From CAWJAP01 sp963834365 (GTDB lineage: Bacteria > Acidobacteriota > Vicinamibacteria > Vicinamibacterales > Vicinamibacteraceae), in contig CAWIBS010000032.1 of the NCBI GenBank assembly GCA_963834365.1, positions 310,001 to 374,000 of the forward strand: a stretch of DNA of 64,000 nucleotides, written 5' to 3'. Under the pieces are notes generated by a model. The model was given only the letters and a program-made list of their open reading frames with translations, searched no databases and was not told the DNA's origin. The position numbers were made by a program, and so were the translations under genes. Shown in pieces: positions 27,046 to 34,706 of this stretch; position 1 is the stretch's first letter; each line of letters opens with the position of its first letter.

Positions 27046-28341
27046 TTGTCCACGATCGATCGACTTCGGGAGCTCGTCCGCGGGACCAACTCCGCGCGGC
27101 CCACCCCACCCCGCGAGCTGACCTACGAGCCCGTGGACGCGTCGGGTCTGCCGCTGCCCGTTCCTGCCCGGTTGCCCGAGCTCGACGGCGCCACGCACGT
27201 GGATACACCGTTCGGTCCGGCCGTCGCCATCGAGCGCGTCATCGAGGGCGGGGCGTCGCATGGACGCGTGCGCGTGGAGGAGGTGTCCGTCGGCGCGCCA
27301 GACGTGGCGCTGGTCGCGGGCAGGGCGGCCACCGAGTGCGACGAGACGTGGCCGGTGCTGTTCCTCGATCTGGAGACGACGGGTCTCAGCGGGGGGGCGG
27401 GCACGGTCGCGTTCCTGGTCGGATGCGGCTGGTTCCGCGAGGGGGCGTTTCACACCCGTCAGTACCTGCTGCCGGCCTTTGCCCGCGAACGGGCCCTCGT
27501 CCACGTCCTCACCCAGATGACCGAGGAGGTGGGCGCGATCGTCACCTACAACGGCCGCACGTTCGACGTGCCGGTGATGGAAACCCGGTGGGCGTTCCAT
27601 CGCGTGTCATCGCCGTGGGAGGAGCTGCCGCACCTCGACATGCTGCATCTGGCGCGGCGGCTGTGGCGGGCGCGTCCCGATGCCGGGCTCGATGGCGGCT
27701 GTCGTCTCGTGTCACTCGAGCGCGATCTCCTCGGAGTCGATCGGGTGGGAGATGTGCCGGGCTGGGAGATTCCGACGCGGTACTTCGCGTACCTGCGCAG
27801 CGGTGATGCGACGCTGCTCGAACCCGTCCTGCACCACAACCGCCTCGATCTCCTGTCGCTCGCCGCGCTCACCTCGCGCGCGGCGCGTCTTTTCCGGGAG
27901 GGTCCGGACGCAGCGGCCGATCCGACCGAAGCGGTCACGCTCGGTCGGGAGCTGGCGCGCCGGGGCGAGGCCGCACGTGCGGAACAGGCGTTCACGGCCG
28001 CGATCGACCGCGCCGAGCGGCCGAGCGAAGCGAGAGCCGACGCCTTGCACGGGCTCGCCCGGTTGTTCCGGCGCCAGCGGCGACATCGGGAGGCGGCCGC
28101 CGCATGGCACGAGCTCGTTGCTGAGCACGGCGCACGACTGGCCGCGCGACACGAGGCGTCCGAGGCGCTGGCCGTGCATGCCGAACACCGCGACCGCGAT
28201 CTCGACTCGGCCCGGCGCTGGGCGATGGGGGCGGCGGCGATCAGCGCGGGTCGTCCGCACGACCGCGTTGTCCATCGGCTGGTCCGCCTCGAGCGGAAGC
28301 TCGCCGCCCGCGGCAGTGCGCCGCTGCGTCTGCCCCTGTGA
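27046..28341 (+). CDS. mrfB: MrfB (YprB-type) DEDD 3'-5' exonuclease with TPR tail
   Basis: 431 residues from a TTG. The exonuclease core has motif I LFLDLETTGLSGG, motif II VTYNGRTFDVPVMETR and motif III HHNRLDLLSLAAL (H-x-x-x-D), as in RNase H-like YprB. The C-terminal 140 residues are alanine-rich helical TPR-like repeats (ARRGEAARAEQAFTAAIDRAE). It partners MrfA in excision repair of crosslink or bulky damage. The start is uncertain: no ribosome site precedes the TTG because the heptamer array fills the leader. No better start codon is seen upstream. Confidence 0.88.
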   Translation: MSTIDRLRELVRGTNSARPTPPRELTYEPVDASGLPLPVPARLPELDGATHVDTPFGPAVAIERVIEGGASHGRVRVEEVSVGAPDVALVAGRAATECDETWPVLFLDLETTGLSGGAGTVAFLVGCGWFREGAFHTRQYLLPAFARERALVHVLTQMTEEVGAIVTYNGRTFDVPVMETRWAFHRVSSPWEELPHLDMLHLARRLWRARPDAGLDGGCRLVSLERDLLGVDRVGDVPGWEIPTRYFAYLRSGDATLLEPVLHHNRLDLLSLAALTSRAARLFREGPDAAADPTEAVTLGRELARRGEAARAEQAFTAAIDRAERPSEARADALHGLARLFRRQRRHREAAAAWHELVAEHGARLAARHEASEALAVHAEHRDRDLDSARRWAMGAAAISAGRPHDRVVHRLVRLERKLAARGSAPLRLPL

Positions 28342-28356
28342 TCACACGCCGGAAGA

Positions 28357-28380
28357 CGTAGTGTCCGGCTTCAGCCGGAC
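28357..28380 (+). repeat. REP-like palindromic element, copy 3
   Basis: 24 of 25 consensus bases, located 16 bases after mrfB and before the terminator hairpin. Confidence 0.83.
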
Positions 28381-28420
28381 TGTGGGGCCGCCGAAAAGGG
28401 CGCGTCACCAGGCTCGTACG

Positions 28421-28451
28421 CACGAAAGGCGGCACTGGGCCGCCTTTCGTG
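28421..28451. terminator. Bidirectional terminator between mrfB and rpmE
   Basis: A perfect 13-bp stem (CACGAAAGGCGGC and its complement) with a 5-nt loop. A-tract, GC core and T-tract are arranged AAAGGCGGC/GCCGCCTTT, suitable for both strands of this convergent pair. Confidence 0.75.
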
Positions 28452-28472
28452 GTCCGATGTCGTTGGACGTGC

Positions 28473-28724
28473 TCAGGCCTGGGCGTTCTTCTGTTCGGCC
28501 TGCTTGGCCTTGCGCGACGCGACCGTCTGCGCGCCGTACTTGCGGGTGAACCGCTCGACGCGGCCCTCGGTATCGATCAGCTTCTGCCGTCCCGTAAAGA
28601 ACGGGTGGCAGCTGGAACAGATTTCGAGGTGCAGCTCGTGGCGGGTCGAGTGCGTCTTCCAGGTCGCGCCGCAGGCGCAGCGGGCCTCGACCTCATGGTA
28701 CTTCGGATGAATGCTTTCCTTCAC
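28473..28724 (-). CDS. rpmE: 50S ribosomal protein L31
   Basis: 83 residues from a GTG, preceded by a good ribosome site (AGGGAGG). MKESIHPKYHEVEARCACG is the L31 start. The zinc-binding form is shown by CACG and CSSCHPF, with the RKYG box near the end. The C-terminal tail (ASRKAKQAEQKNAQA) is a lysine-rich extension. A -10-like TATACT lies about 33 bases upstream. Confidence 0.95.
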   Translation of the reverse strand: MKESIHPKYHEVEARCACGATWKTHSTRHELHLEICSSCHPFFTGRQKLIDTEGRVERFTRKYGAQTVASRKAKQAEQKNAQA

Positions 28725-28756
28725 GGCTGCCTCCCTGTGGTCACTACAAAACGAGA

Positions 28757-28762
28757 AGTATA
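28757..28762 (-). promoter_or_regulatory. Possible -10 box of rpmE
   Basis: TATACT on the minus strand, 33 bases before the rpmE start codon. No convincing -35 hexamer is visible 16-18 bases further upstream, so support is weak. Confidence 0.35.
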
Positions 28763-28786
28763 GCACGGCAGACACGGGCCTAGCCC

Positions 28787-28806
28787 GACAGGGCTGAGGC
28801 CCTGTC
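28787..28806. terminator. Hairpin between sugar isomerase-like gene and rpmE
   Basis: GACAGGGC and GCCCTGTC form a perfect 8-bp stem around TGAG. It lies downstream of the gene at 28856 and upstream of rpmE. It resembles the wider GGCTTCAGCC hairpin family in position and architecture. No T-run. Confidence 0.45.
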
Positions 28807-28855
28807 CCCCACCCGAAGGAACTGGGTGCCTCGATGTCCGGCGGGCCGGTGCCCC

Positions 28856-29770
28856 TTAGGAATGACGCGCGGCGATTGCCGCGCGCAGGCTCTTCAGATG
28901 CTGCGGGATGGCCTCGTAGGGGTCGGGCTTCGCTTCGTATTCGAGGACGACGTAGCCGCGGAAATTGGCCTTGGCGAGCAGATCCACGACCCGCGCGACG
29001 TCGGTGGGCTGCTTCGCATTCGACGGGCCCAGCTCGGTCTTGACCTGCACGTTGACCGCGTAAGGTGCGATCTTTGCGAGATCGCCGTAAGGGTCCGCGC
29101 TGTCCACGTTCCCCGAATCGAAGTTGACGCCGAACCACGGCGAGTCGATCGCCTGGATGATCGGCAGCATCCGGTCGATCTTCGTCAGGTAGTCGTGGTT
29201 CTCGAGTCCGAGGATCACGCCCTTCCGTCCGGCCATCTCGCACGCACGACGCAGATTCGTGATCGCGTTCCGGATGCCCTCCTCCTCGGAGACGCCCTTC
29301 GGCGGCACGCCGGCGAAGACGCGGATGACCGGCGCACCGAGCGCCGCGTAGTGATCGAGCCACGTGTCGAGGTGGGCGAACCACTTCTCGAGCTCGGGTC
29401 CATCCGGCATCGTGAAGTTGTTGCGGATGGCGCCGCCGGAGATGTCGAGGCCGTTGAGGTGACAGCGGCGCTTCAGATCGTGCAGGTAGTCGCGGGTGAT
29501 CGTCGCCGGGAAGAAGTAGGACGTCAGCTCGACGGCGTCGGTGTCGACCGTCGCGGCCCAGTCCACGAAACCGGCGAGGTCCATCGCGCCCTTCGTCCCG
29601 GGCTTCGCCTGCAGGAACTCGCGCATCGAATAGGCGGCGAGGCCGACGCGCATGCGCGTCGGGCCGGAGCGCTTGATCGGACCCATCCCGCTCGCGGGAC
29701 CGGGCAGCGCAGCCGCGGCCGCCGTGGCTACCGCACCCGTGAGAAAGCCTCTGCGAGTCAGCTCAGACAT
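28856..29770 (-). CDS. Tat-exported sugar phosphate isomerase/epimerase-like protein
   Basis: 304 residues. The twin-arginine signal TRRGFLTGA opens the protein and is followed by an AP-endonuclease-2/xylose-isomerase-like TIM barrel: VGLAAYSMREFL, DAVELTSYFF, VILGLENHDY, FGVNFDSGN and GYVVLEYEAK carry the barrel-strand metal ligands (E, D, H, E). Homologues are found in Planctomycetota and Acidobacteriota carbohydrate gene sets. The aldo/keto reductase gene lies just upstream on the same strand, and the pair may act in sugar-derivative catabolism. Substrate unknown. Confidence 0.82.
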   Translation of the reverse strand: MSELTRRGFLTGAVATAAAAALPGPASGMGPIKRSGPTRMRVGLAAYSMREFLQAKPGTKGAMDLAGFVDWAATVDTDAVELTSYFFPATITRDYLHDLKRRCHLNGLDISGGAIRNNFTMPDGPELEKWFAHLDTWLDHYAALGAPVIRVFAGVPPKGVSEEEGIRNAITNLRRACEMAGRKGVILGLENHDYLTKIDRMLPIIQAIDSPWFGVNFDSGNVDSADPYGDLAKIAPYAVNVQVKTELGPSNAKQPTDVARVVDLLAKANFRGYVVLEYEAKPDPYEAIPQHLKSLRAAIAARHS

Positions 29771-29826
29771 ACCGCGCGGACGAGCCTCTCAACATCAAGG
29801 TCATGTTGAGAAAAGGCTCCCGTCCC

Positions 29827-30792
29827 CTATGGCACCTGCCAGTCGCGCTCCCAGCGATGGCCGCGCAGCGCTGCCAGCAGATCGGCTGGCAGCGGCGGGG
29901 CGTCGCTCGACGCGAGATTCGCCTCGACGTGCGCGATCGTCCGCATGCCCGGGATGACGGTCGAGACCGCCGCATGATGCAGGATGAAGCGCAGTGCGAG
30001 ATCGGGCAGCGACGACGTCGCCGGGACGAGCGGCACGAGCGCCTCCACTCGTCCCAGTGTCGCCTGCAGGTGATCGCGCGTGAAATACAGATTGCGCCAG
30101 TCGCCGTCAGGCCACCGCATGTCCGCCGTGAGCGTGCCGGTGAGGCTGCCTTCATCGAAGGGCACGCGCGCGATCACCGCAACACCCAGTCGCTGGCACG
30201 CGGGCAGGAGGCGATCCTCGGGCGCCTGGTCGAAGATGTTGTAGACGACCTGCACGGCGTCCACGAGGCCCGTATCCAGCGCCTTCAGCACGTTCTCCGC
30301 TTCCCAGCGGTTGACGCTGATGCCGAACCCCTCGATCAACCCCTGACGCTTCAGATCCTCCACCGCCCGCTTCCAGCCGTCGTCCTCGACCCACGCGTCG
30401 CTCCAGACGTGGAGCTGCTGCAGGTCGATGCGCTCGACGCCGAGGTTCTCCCGGCTGCGCCGCGTCATCTCCACGACATAGTCGTAGGGAAAGACCTCGC
30501 CGATGGACGTCCCGGCTTTGCCCGGCCAGACCCGATTCTTCGGCGGAACCTTGGTCGCGACGTAGAGCCGCCGGTCCGGATGCCGCGTCAGCGTCGCGGC
30601 GAGGAGGCGCTCGCTATGGCCCTCGCCGTACGCGAACGCCGTGTCGAAGAAGTTGCACCCGCGCTCGACGGATCGATCGAGCGCTGACAGCGACCGCGAG
30701 TCCTCGGCCCCGGACCAGCCGCCCATGCCCCACATGCCGTAGCCGATCTCGGAGACGGACCAGCCCAGCCGGCCAAAGGTGCGAAAACGCAT
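29827..30792 (-). CDS. Aldo/keto reductase
   Basis: 321 residues. The AKR tetrad is visible: Asp and Tyr in FFDTAFAYGEGHSE, Lys in YVATKVPP and His in LQQLHVW. It is a TIM barrel of the AKR11/AKR12-like (YghZ/oxidoreductase) type, NADPH-dependent by family. VIPGMRTIAHVEANL is the cofactor-binding end. Its stop lies 56 bases before the sugar isomerase-like start, consistent with one transcript. Divergent from the S9 peptidase. Confidence 0.88.
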   Translation of the reverse strand: MRFRTFGRLGWSVSEIGYGMWGMGGWSGAEDSRSLSALDRSVERGCNFFDTAFAYGEGHSERLLAATLTRHPDRRLYVATKVPPKNRVWPGKAGTSIGEVFPYDYVVEMTRRSRENLGVERIDLQQLHVWSDAWVEDDGWKRAVEDLKRQGLIEGFGISVNRWEAENVLKALDTGLVDAVQVVYNIFDQAPEDRLLPACQRLGVAVIARVPFDEGSLTGTLTADMRWPDGDWRNLYFTRDHLQATLGRVEALVPLVPATSSLPDLALRFILHHAAVSTVIPGMRTIAHVEANLASSDAPPLPADLLAALRGHRWERDWQVP

Positions 30793-30937
30793 GTCGGATG
30801 ATAGTGCAATCGTCTTCGACGACCGAACCGCCGCGCGGCACTGCTGCTAGACTGCTCGGAACAGCCTAAAGATCCACCTCTCGTGTCGGTCTCGCAACAG
30901 GCCAGTGCGCTGAGTGCACCTGGCGAGGAGCACGCCC

Positions 30938-32938
30938 ATGAAACCACCGCGCCTTTCGACACTCTTGGTGATGGCGCTGTGTCTGCCGGTCGCCCTGGCA
31001 TCGCAGGCGCCCCAGACGCAGCCGGCGCCGCCGCCCACCGTGACCCCGGGGCCCACGCTCGTCGTCGAAGGCGTTCCTCCAATACCTGCAGCGCTGGCCA
31101 CGGAAGTGCGCCGCTATACCGAGGCGCGTTCGGCGAGTCTGGCGAGCTGGCATCCGCAGCGGCGGGAGATGCTGATTGCGACGCGATTCGGCAATACCGC
31201 GCAGCTGCATCGCGTGGCGATGCCGGGCGGGGCCCGCTCGCAGGTCACCTTCTTCGATGAGCCGGTGGGCAACAGTACGTACGAGCCGAAAGAGGGCCGG
31301 TATTTCGTCTTCGGCCGCGATACGGGCGGCAATGAATTCGGCCAGCTCTATCGCTACGACGTCGCGGACGGCGCGGTCACGCTGCTCACCGACGGTGGCC
31401 GATCGCAGAACGGCGGTGTGCGCTGGAGCCGCGCCGGCGACCGCGTGGCCTACGCCTCCACCAGGCGCAACGGCACCGACCGCGACATCTACGTCATGGA
31501 TCCGATGCGCCCGGAATCGAACCGGCTGGTGCTGGAGGTCTCAGGCGGCGGGTGGGGCGTGAGCGACTGGTCGCCTGACGGGACCCGACTGCTGGTGGGC
31601 CAGTACGTGTCCGTGAACAAGAGCGACGTGTATCTCGTGGACATCACGTCCGGCCAGAAGACGGCCCTCACCAACCTCGACGCGAAAGTGTCCTATGGCG
31701 GAGCCGAGTTCACGCCTGACGGCCGTGGTGTGTTCGTCACGACCGACGAGGGGAGCGAATTCCAGCAGCTCGCGATGCTGGACGTCACGACCCGCAAGCT
31801 GACGCGGCTCGTCGCCGACGTCAAGTGGAACGTGGACACCTTCGATCTCTCGGACGATGGGCGCACGATTGCCTTCGTGACCAACGAAGCGGGGGTGGGG
31901 AAGCTGTACCTGTACGACGTCGCGACGCGACGCCATCGCCAGGTCGACAAGATCCCGGCCGGCGTGATCAGCGGGCTCGAGTGGCACAGACGCACGGGCG
32001 AGCTGGGCCTGACGTTGACATCGGCGCGCGCCACCGCGGACGTCTACTCACTCGACGTCAAGACGGGACAGCTGACGCGATGGACCGAGAGCGAGCTCGG
32101 CGGCCTCGTGCCGGCGCAGCTGTCGGAGCCGGCGCTGGTCTCATGGAAGACGTTCGACGAGCGGACGATCACGGGCTTCTACTACCGTCCGCCGGCGCGA
32201 TTCACCGGGAAGCGTCCGGTCATCGTCAACATCCACGGCGGGCCCGAAGGGCAGTCCCGTCCGACCTTCCAGGGACGCAACAACTACTTCCTCAACGAGC
32301 TCGGCGTGGCCATCGTCTATCCAAACGTGCGCGGCTCGACCGGGTATGGGAAGACGTTCGTCGATCTCGACAACGGTCTGAAGCGCCTCGACGCGGTCAA
32401 GGACATCGGGGCGCTCCTGGATTGGATCGGGCAACAGCCCGAGCTCGACGCCACGCGCGTCATGGTGACGGGTGGAAGCTACGGCGGCTACATGACGCTG
32501 GCGACGGCGACGACCTACAACGATCGCATTGCCTGCGCGCTCGACGTCGTGGGCGTGTCGAACTTCAACACGTTCCTGAAGAACACGGAGAGCTACCGGC
32601 GCGACCTGCGGCGTGTCGAGTACGGGGACGAGCGCGTGGAGGAGGTGCGGGCGTTCTTCGAGAAGACGGCGCCGCTCAACAACGCCCGGAACATCACCAA
32701 GCCGCTGTTCGTCGTGCAGGGTGGAAACGACCCGCGTGTGCCGCGGACCGAGGCGGAGCAGATGGTGGCCAAGGTTCGCGAGAACGGCAGCCCGGTCTGG
32801 TATCTGATGGCCCGCGACGAAGGCCATGGGTTCCGGAAGAAGAACAACGCCGACTACCAGTTCTACGCGACGGTGATGTTCGTCAAACAGTTCCTGCTCG
32901 GTCAGGGTGAGGAGACCAAGCGCACACCGACGAGTTGA
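30938..32938 (+). CDS. Exported S9 family prolyl oligopeptidase-type peptidase
   Basis: 666 residues. A signal peptide (LLVMALCLPVALA) and a proline-rich linker precede a seven- or eight-bladed beta-propeller (SWHPQRREM, WSRAGDRVAYAST, WSPDGTRLLVG, FTPDGRGVFVTTD) and a C-terminal alpha/beta-hydrolase. The triad is Ser in GGSYGGYMT, Asp in GGNDPRVP and His in DEGHGF. The oxyanion region is VNIHGGPEG. It resembles acylaminoacyl peptidase/DPP-IV relatives and probably degrades peptides in the periplasm. The ATG follows CGAGGAG with good spacing; an upstream in-frame start at 30914 would spoil the signal. Confidence 0.91.
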   Translation: MKPPRLSTLLVMALCLPVALASQAPQTQPAPPPTVTPGPTLVVEGVPPIPAALATEVRRYTEARSASLASWHPQRREMLIATRFGNTAQLHRVAMPGGARSQVTFFDEPVGNSTYEPKEGRYFVFGRDTGGNEFGQLYRYDVADGAVTLLTDGGRSQNGGVRWSRAGDRVAYASTRRNGTDRDIYVMDPMRPESNRLVLEVSGGGWGVSDWSPDGTRLLVGQYVSVNKSDVYLVDITSGQKTALTNLDAKVSYGGAEFTPDGRGVFVTTDEGSEFQQLAMLDVTTRKLTRLVADVKWNVDTFDLSDDGRTIAFVTNEAGVGKLYLYDVATRRHRQVDKIPAGVISGLEWHRRTGELGLTLTSARATADVYSLDVKTGQLTRWTESELGGLVPAQLSEPALVSWKTFDERTITGFYYRPPARFTGKRPVIVNIHGGPEGQSRPTFQGRNNYFLNELGVAIVYPNVRGSTGYGKTFVDLDNGLKRLDAVKDIGALLDWIGQQPELDATRVMVTGGSYGGYMTLATATTYNDRIACALDVVGVSNFNTFLKNTESYRRDLRRVEYGDERVEEVRAFFEKTAPLNNARNITKPLFVVQGGNDPRVPRTEAEQMVAKVRENGSPVWYLMARDEGHGFRKKNNADYQFYATVMFVKQFLLGQGEETKRTPTS

Positions 32939-32973
32939 TTGGGGATCCGGCTCGGCGACGCGGCTAGTGTCGA

Positions 32974-32998
32974 CGTAGTGTCCGGCTTCAGCCGGACC
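32974..32998 (+). repeat. REP-like palindromic element, copy 4
   Basis: Exact 25-nt copy 36 bases after the S9 peptidase gene. A partial tail repeat (CTAGTGTCGACGTAGTGT) precedes it. Confidence 0.85.
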
Positions 32999-33036
32999 CA
33001 GGAGTCCGCCTGAGCCCAGAGGTCACTTGTGTTGAG

Positions 33037-33116
33037 AATGTGGCGCAGGCCTTTAGGCCTGCCCGGGCCCGCGGTGGCCGGGCTGAAGCCCGGCGCCACC
33101 TTGGCGGGCCCGTTGT
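33037..33116 (+). repeat. Dispersed 80-bp repeat, copy 1, with internal palindrome
   Basis: Shares AATGTGGCGCAGGCCTT...AGGCCTGCCCGGGCCCGCG and GGCGGGCCCGTTGT with the inverted copy at 40394-40455. Relative to that copy it has an 18-bp insertion, CCGGGCTGAAGCCCGGCG, which is a member of the hairpin family. It lies between the S9 peptidase gene and gltD. Confidence 0.8.
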
Positions 33117-33147
33117 CAACGACGATCAACGCAACTGGATTCCGGGG

Positions 33148-34596
33148 CTAGGACACCGGAGCGGGCAGCGTCGATTCGCCCATCAGGTACAGATCGACGC
33201 CGCGCGCGGCACTGCGGCCGTCCGCAATCGCCCAGACGATCAGCGACTGCCCGCGCTGCATGTCGCCGGTCGCGAAGACGCCGGGGACGTTGGTCATCCA
33301 GCCGCCGTCGCGGCCCACCGTTCCCCGCGGTGTCATCGTCACACCGAGATCGGCTACGAGCCCCGTCTTCTCGGCGCCGGTGAATCCCATGGCGAGGAGG
33401 ACGAGATCGGCCGGGAGTTCGAATTCCGTGCCCGGCACCGGCTGGAACGTCACGCGCCCGTTCTCGCGAGTCTGCGCGACGCTGGCCGCTTCGAGCTTGC
33501 GAACGCGTCCGTGCTCGTCGCCGACGAACCGCGTCGTGGACACCGCGTAGACGCGCTCGCCGCCTTCCTCGTGCGCGGACGACACGCGGAAGATCTGCGG
33601 CCACTGCGGCCACGGGTTGTCGGGGGCGCGCGTCTCGGGCGGGCGGGGGAGGACCTCGAGCTGATGCACCGAGGCGGCGCCCTGGCGATGCACCGTGCCG
33701 AGGCAGTCGGCGCCGGTGTCGCCGCCGCCGATGATCACGACATGCTTGCCGGCCGCGGTGATGAAGTCGTCATCCGCAATCGCGTCGCCTTCGCAGCGGC
33801 GGTTCTGGAGCGGCAGGTACTCCATCGCGAAATGGACGCCCTGCAGATCGCGCCCCGGAATCGGCAGGTCACGTGCCATCGGGACACCGCACGCCAGCAC
33901 CACGGCGTCGAACTCCGCGCGCAGACCGTCGGCGCCGATGGTCCGTCCGGGATCCTCGCCGGGGCGGAACACGATGCCCTCCTGCTCCATGATGCGGAGC
34001 CGGCGATCGAGCACGGCCTTCTCCATCTTGAACTCGGGGATGCCGTAGCGCAGCAGCCCGCCGATGCGATCGGACCGCTCGAAGACCGTGACGAGGTGCC
34101 CCGCCTTGTTCAGCTGATCGGCCGCCGCCAGCCCCGAGGGTCCCGATCCGACGACCGCCACCGTCTTGCCGGTGCGCAGCTTCGGCGGGGCCGGGGCGAC
34201 CCATCCTTCCTTGACCGCGCGCTCGATGATCGCCAACTCGATCGACTTGATCGAGACCGGGTCGTCGTTGATGCCCAGCACGCACGATCCCTCGCACGGC
34301 GCCGGACAGAGGCGGCCGGTGAACTCGGGAAAGTTGTTGGTGGCGAGCAGGCGCCCGATCGCGGTCTGCCAGCGGTTGCGATAGACGAGATCGTTCCAGT
34401 CGGGGATCAGGTTGCCGAGCGGGCAGCCCTGGTGACAGAAGGGAATGCCGCAGTCCATGCAGCGTGCGCCCTGCTGCTCGAGCGTCGCCTGCGGGTGGAG
34501 CACATAGACCTCGCGCCAGTCGCGCACTCTTTCGGCGACGGGCCGCGTCGGCTGCTTGGAACGTGCGAGCTCGATGAATCCGGTCGGTTTACCCAT
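33148..34596 (-). CDS. gltD: Glutamate synthase small subunit
   Basis: 482 residues. N-terminal cysteines CMDCGIPFCHQGCP and CPAPCEGSC bind [4Fe-4S] clusters. The FAD loop is VAVVGSGPSGLAAADQL and the NADPH loop is VVIIGGGDTGADCLGT. The C-terminal ATGDMQRGQSLIVWAI is the second FAD motif. It supplies electrons from NADPH to GltB for glutamate formation from glutamine and 2-oxoglutarate. It lies downstream of gltB with a 110-base gap that contains two hairpins, so the stoichiometry may be tuned there. Confidence 0.95.
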   Translation of the reverse strand: MGKPTGFIELARSKQPTRPVAERVRDWREVYVLHPQATLEQQGARCMDCGIPFCHQGCPLGNLIPDWNDLVYRNRWQTAIGRLLATNNFPEFTGRLCPAPCEGSCVLGINDDPVSIKSIELAIIERAVKEGWVAPAPPKLRTGKTVAVVGSGPSGLAAADQLNKAGHLVTVFERSDRIGGLLRYGIPEFKMEKAVLDRRLRIMEQEGIVFRPGEDPGRTIGADGLRAEFDAVVLACGVPMARDLPIPGRDLQGVHFAMEYLPLQNRRCEGDAIADDDFITAAGKHVVIIGGGDTGADCLGTVHRQGAASVHQLEVLPRPPETRAPDNPWPQWPQIFRVSSAHEEGGERVYAVSTTRFVGDEHGRVRKLEAASVAQTRENGRVTFQPVPGTEFELPADLVLLAMGFTGAEKTGLVADLGVTMTPRGTVGRDGGWMTNVPGVFATGDMQRGQSLIVWAIADGRSAARGVDLYLMGESTLPAPVS

Positions 34597-34617
34597 ATCG
34601 TCGAACTGTCTGCAGAG

Positions 34618-34690
34618 GGCGGGGCTTCAGCCCCGCCGGCTGCTACCGGTGGCTGGCGGCCGGGCTGAAGCCCGGCCCTCCTGCGGTCCC
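34618..34690. repeat. Two GGCTTCAGCC-core hairpins between gltB and gltD
   Basis: GCGGGGCTTCAGCCCCGC at about 34619-34636 and GGCCGGGCTGAAGCCCGGCC at about 34658-34677. The second is followed by CCTCCTGCGGTC, the same tail seen after a hairpin at 53172. They fill the gap between two genes of one presumed transcript and could protect or pause the mRNA. Confidence 0.7.
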
Positions 34691-34706
34691 AGAGGGTGTC
34701 GAACCG

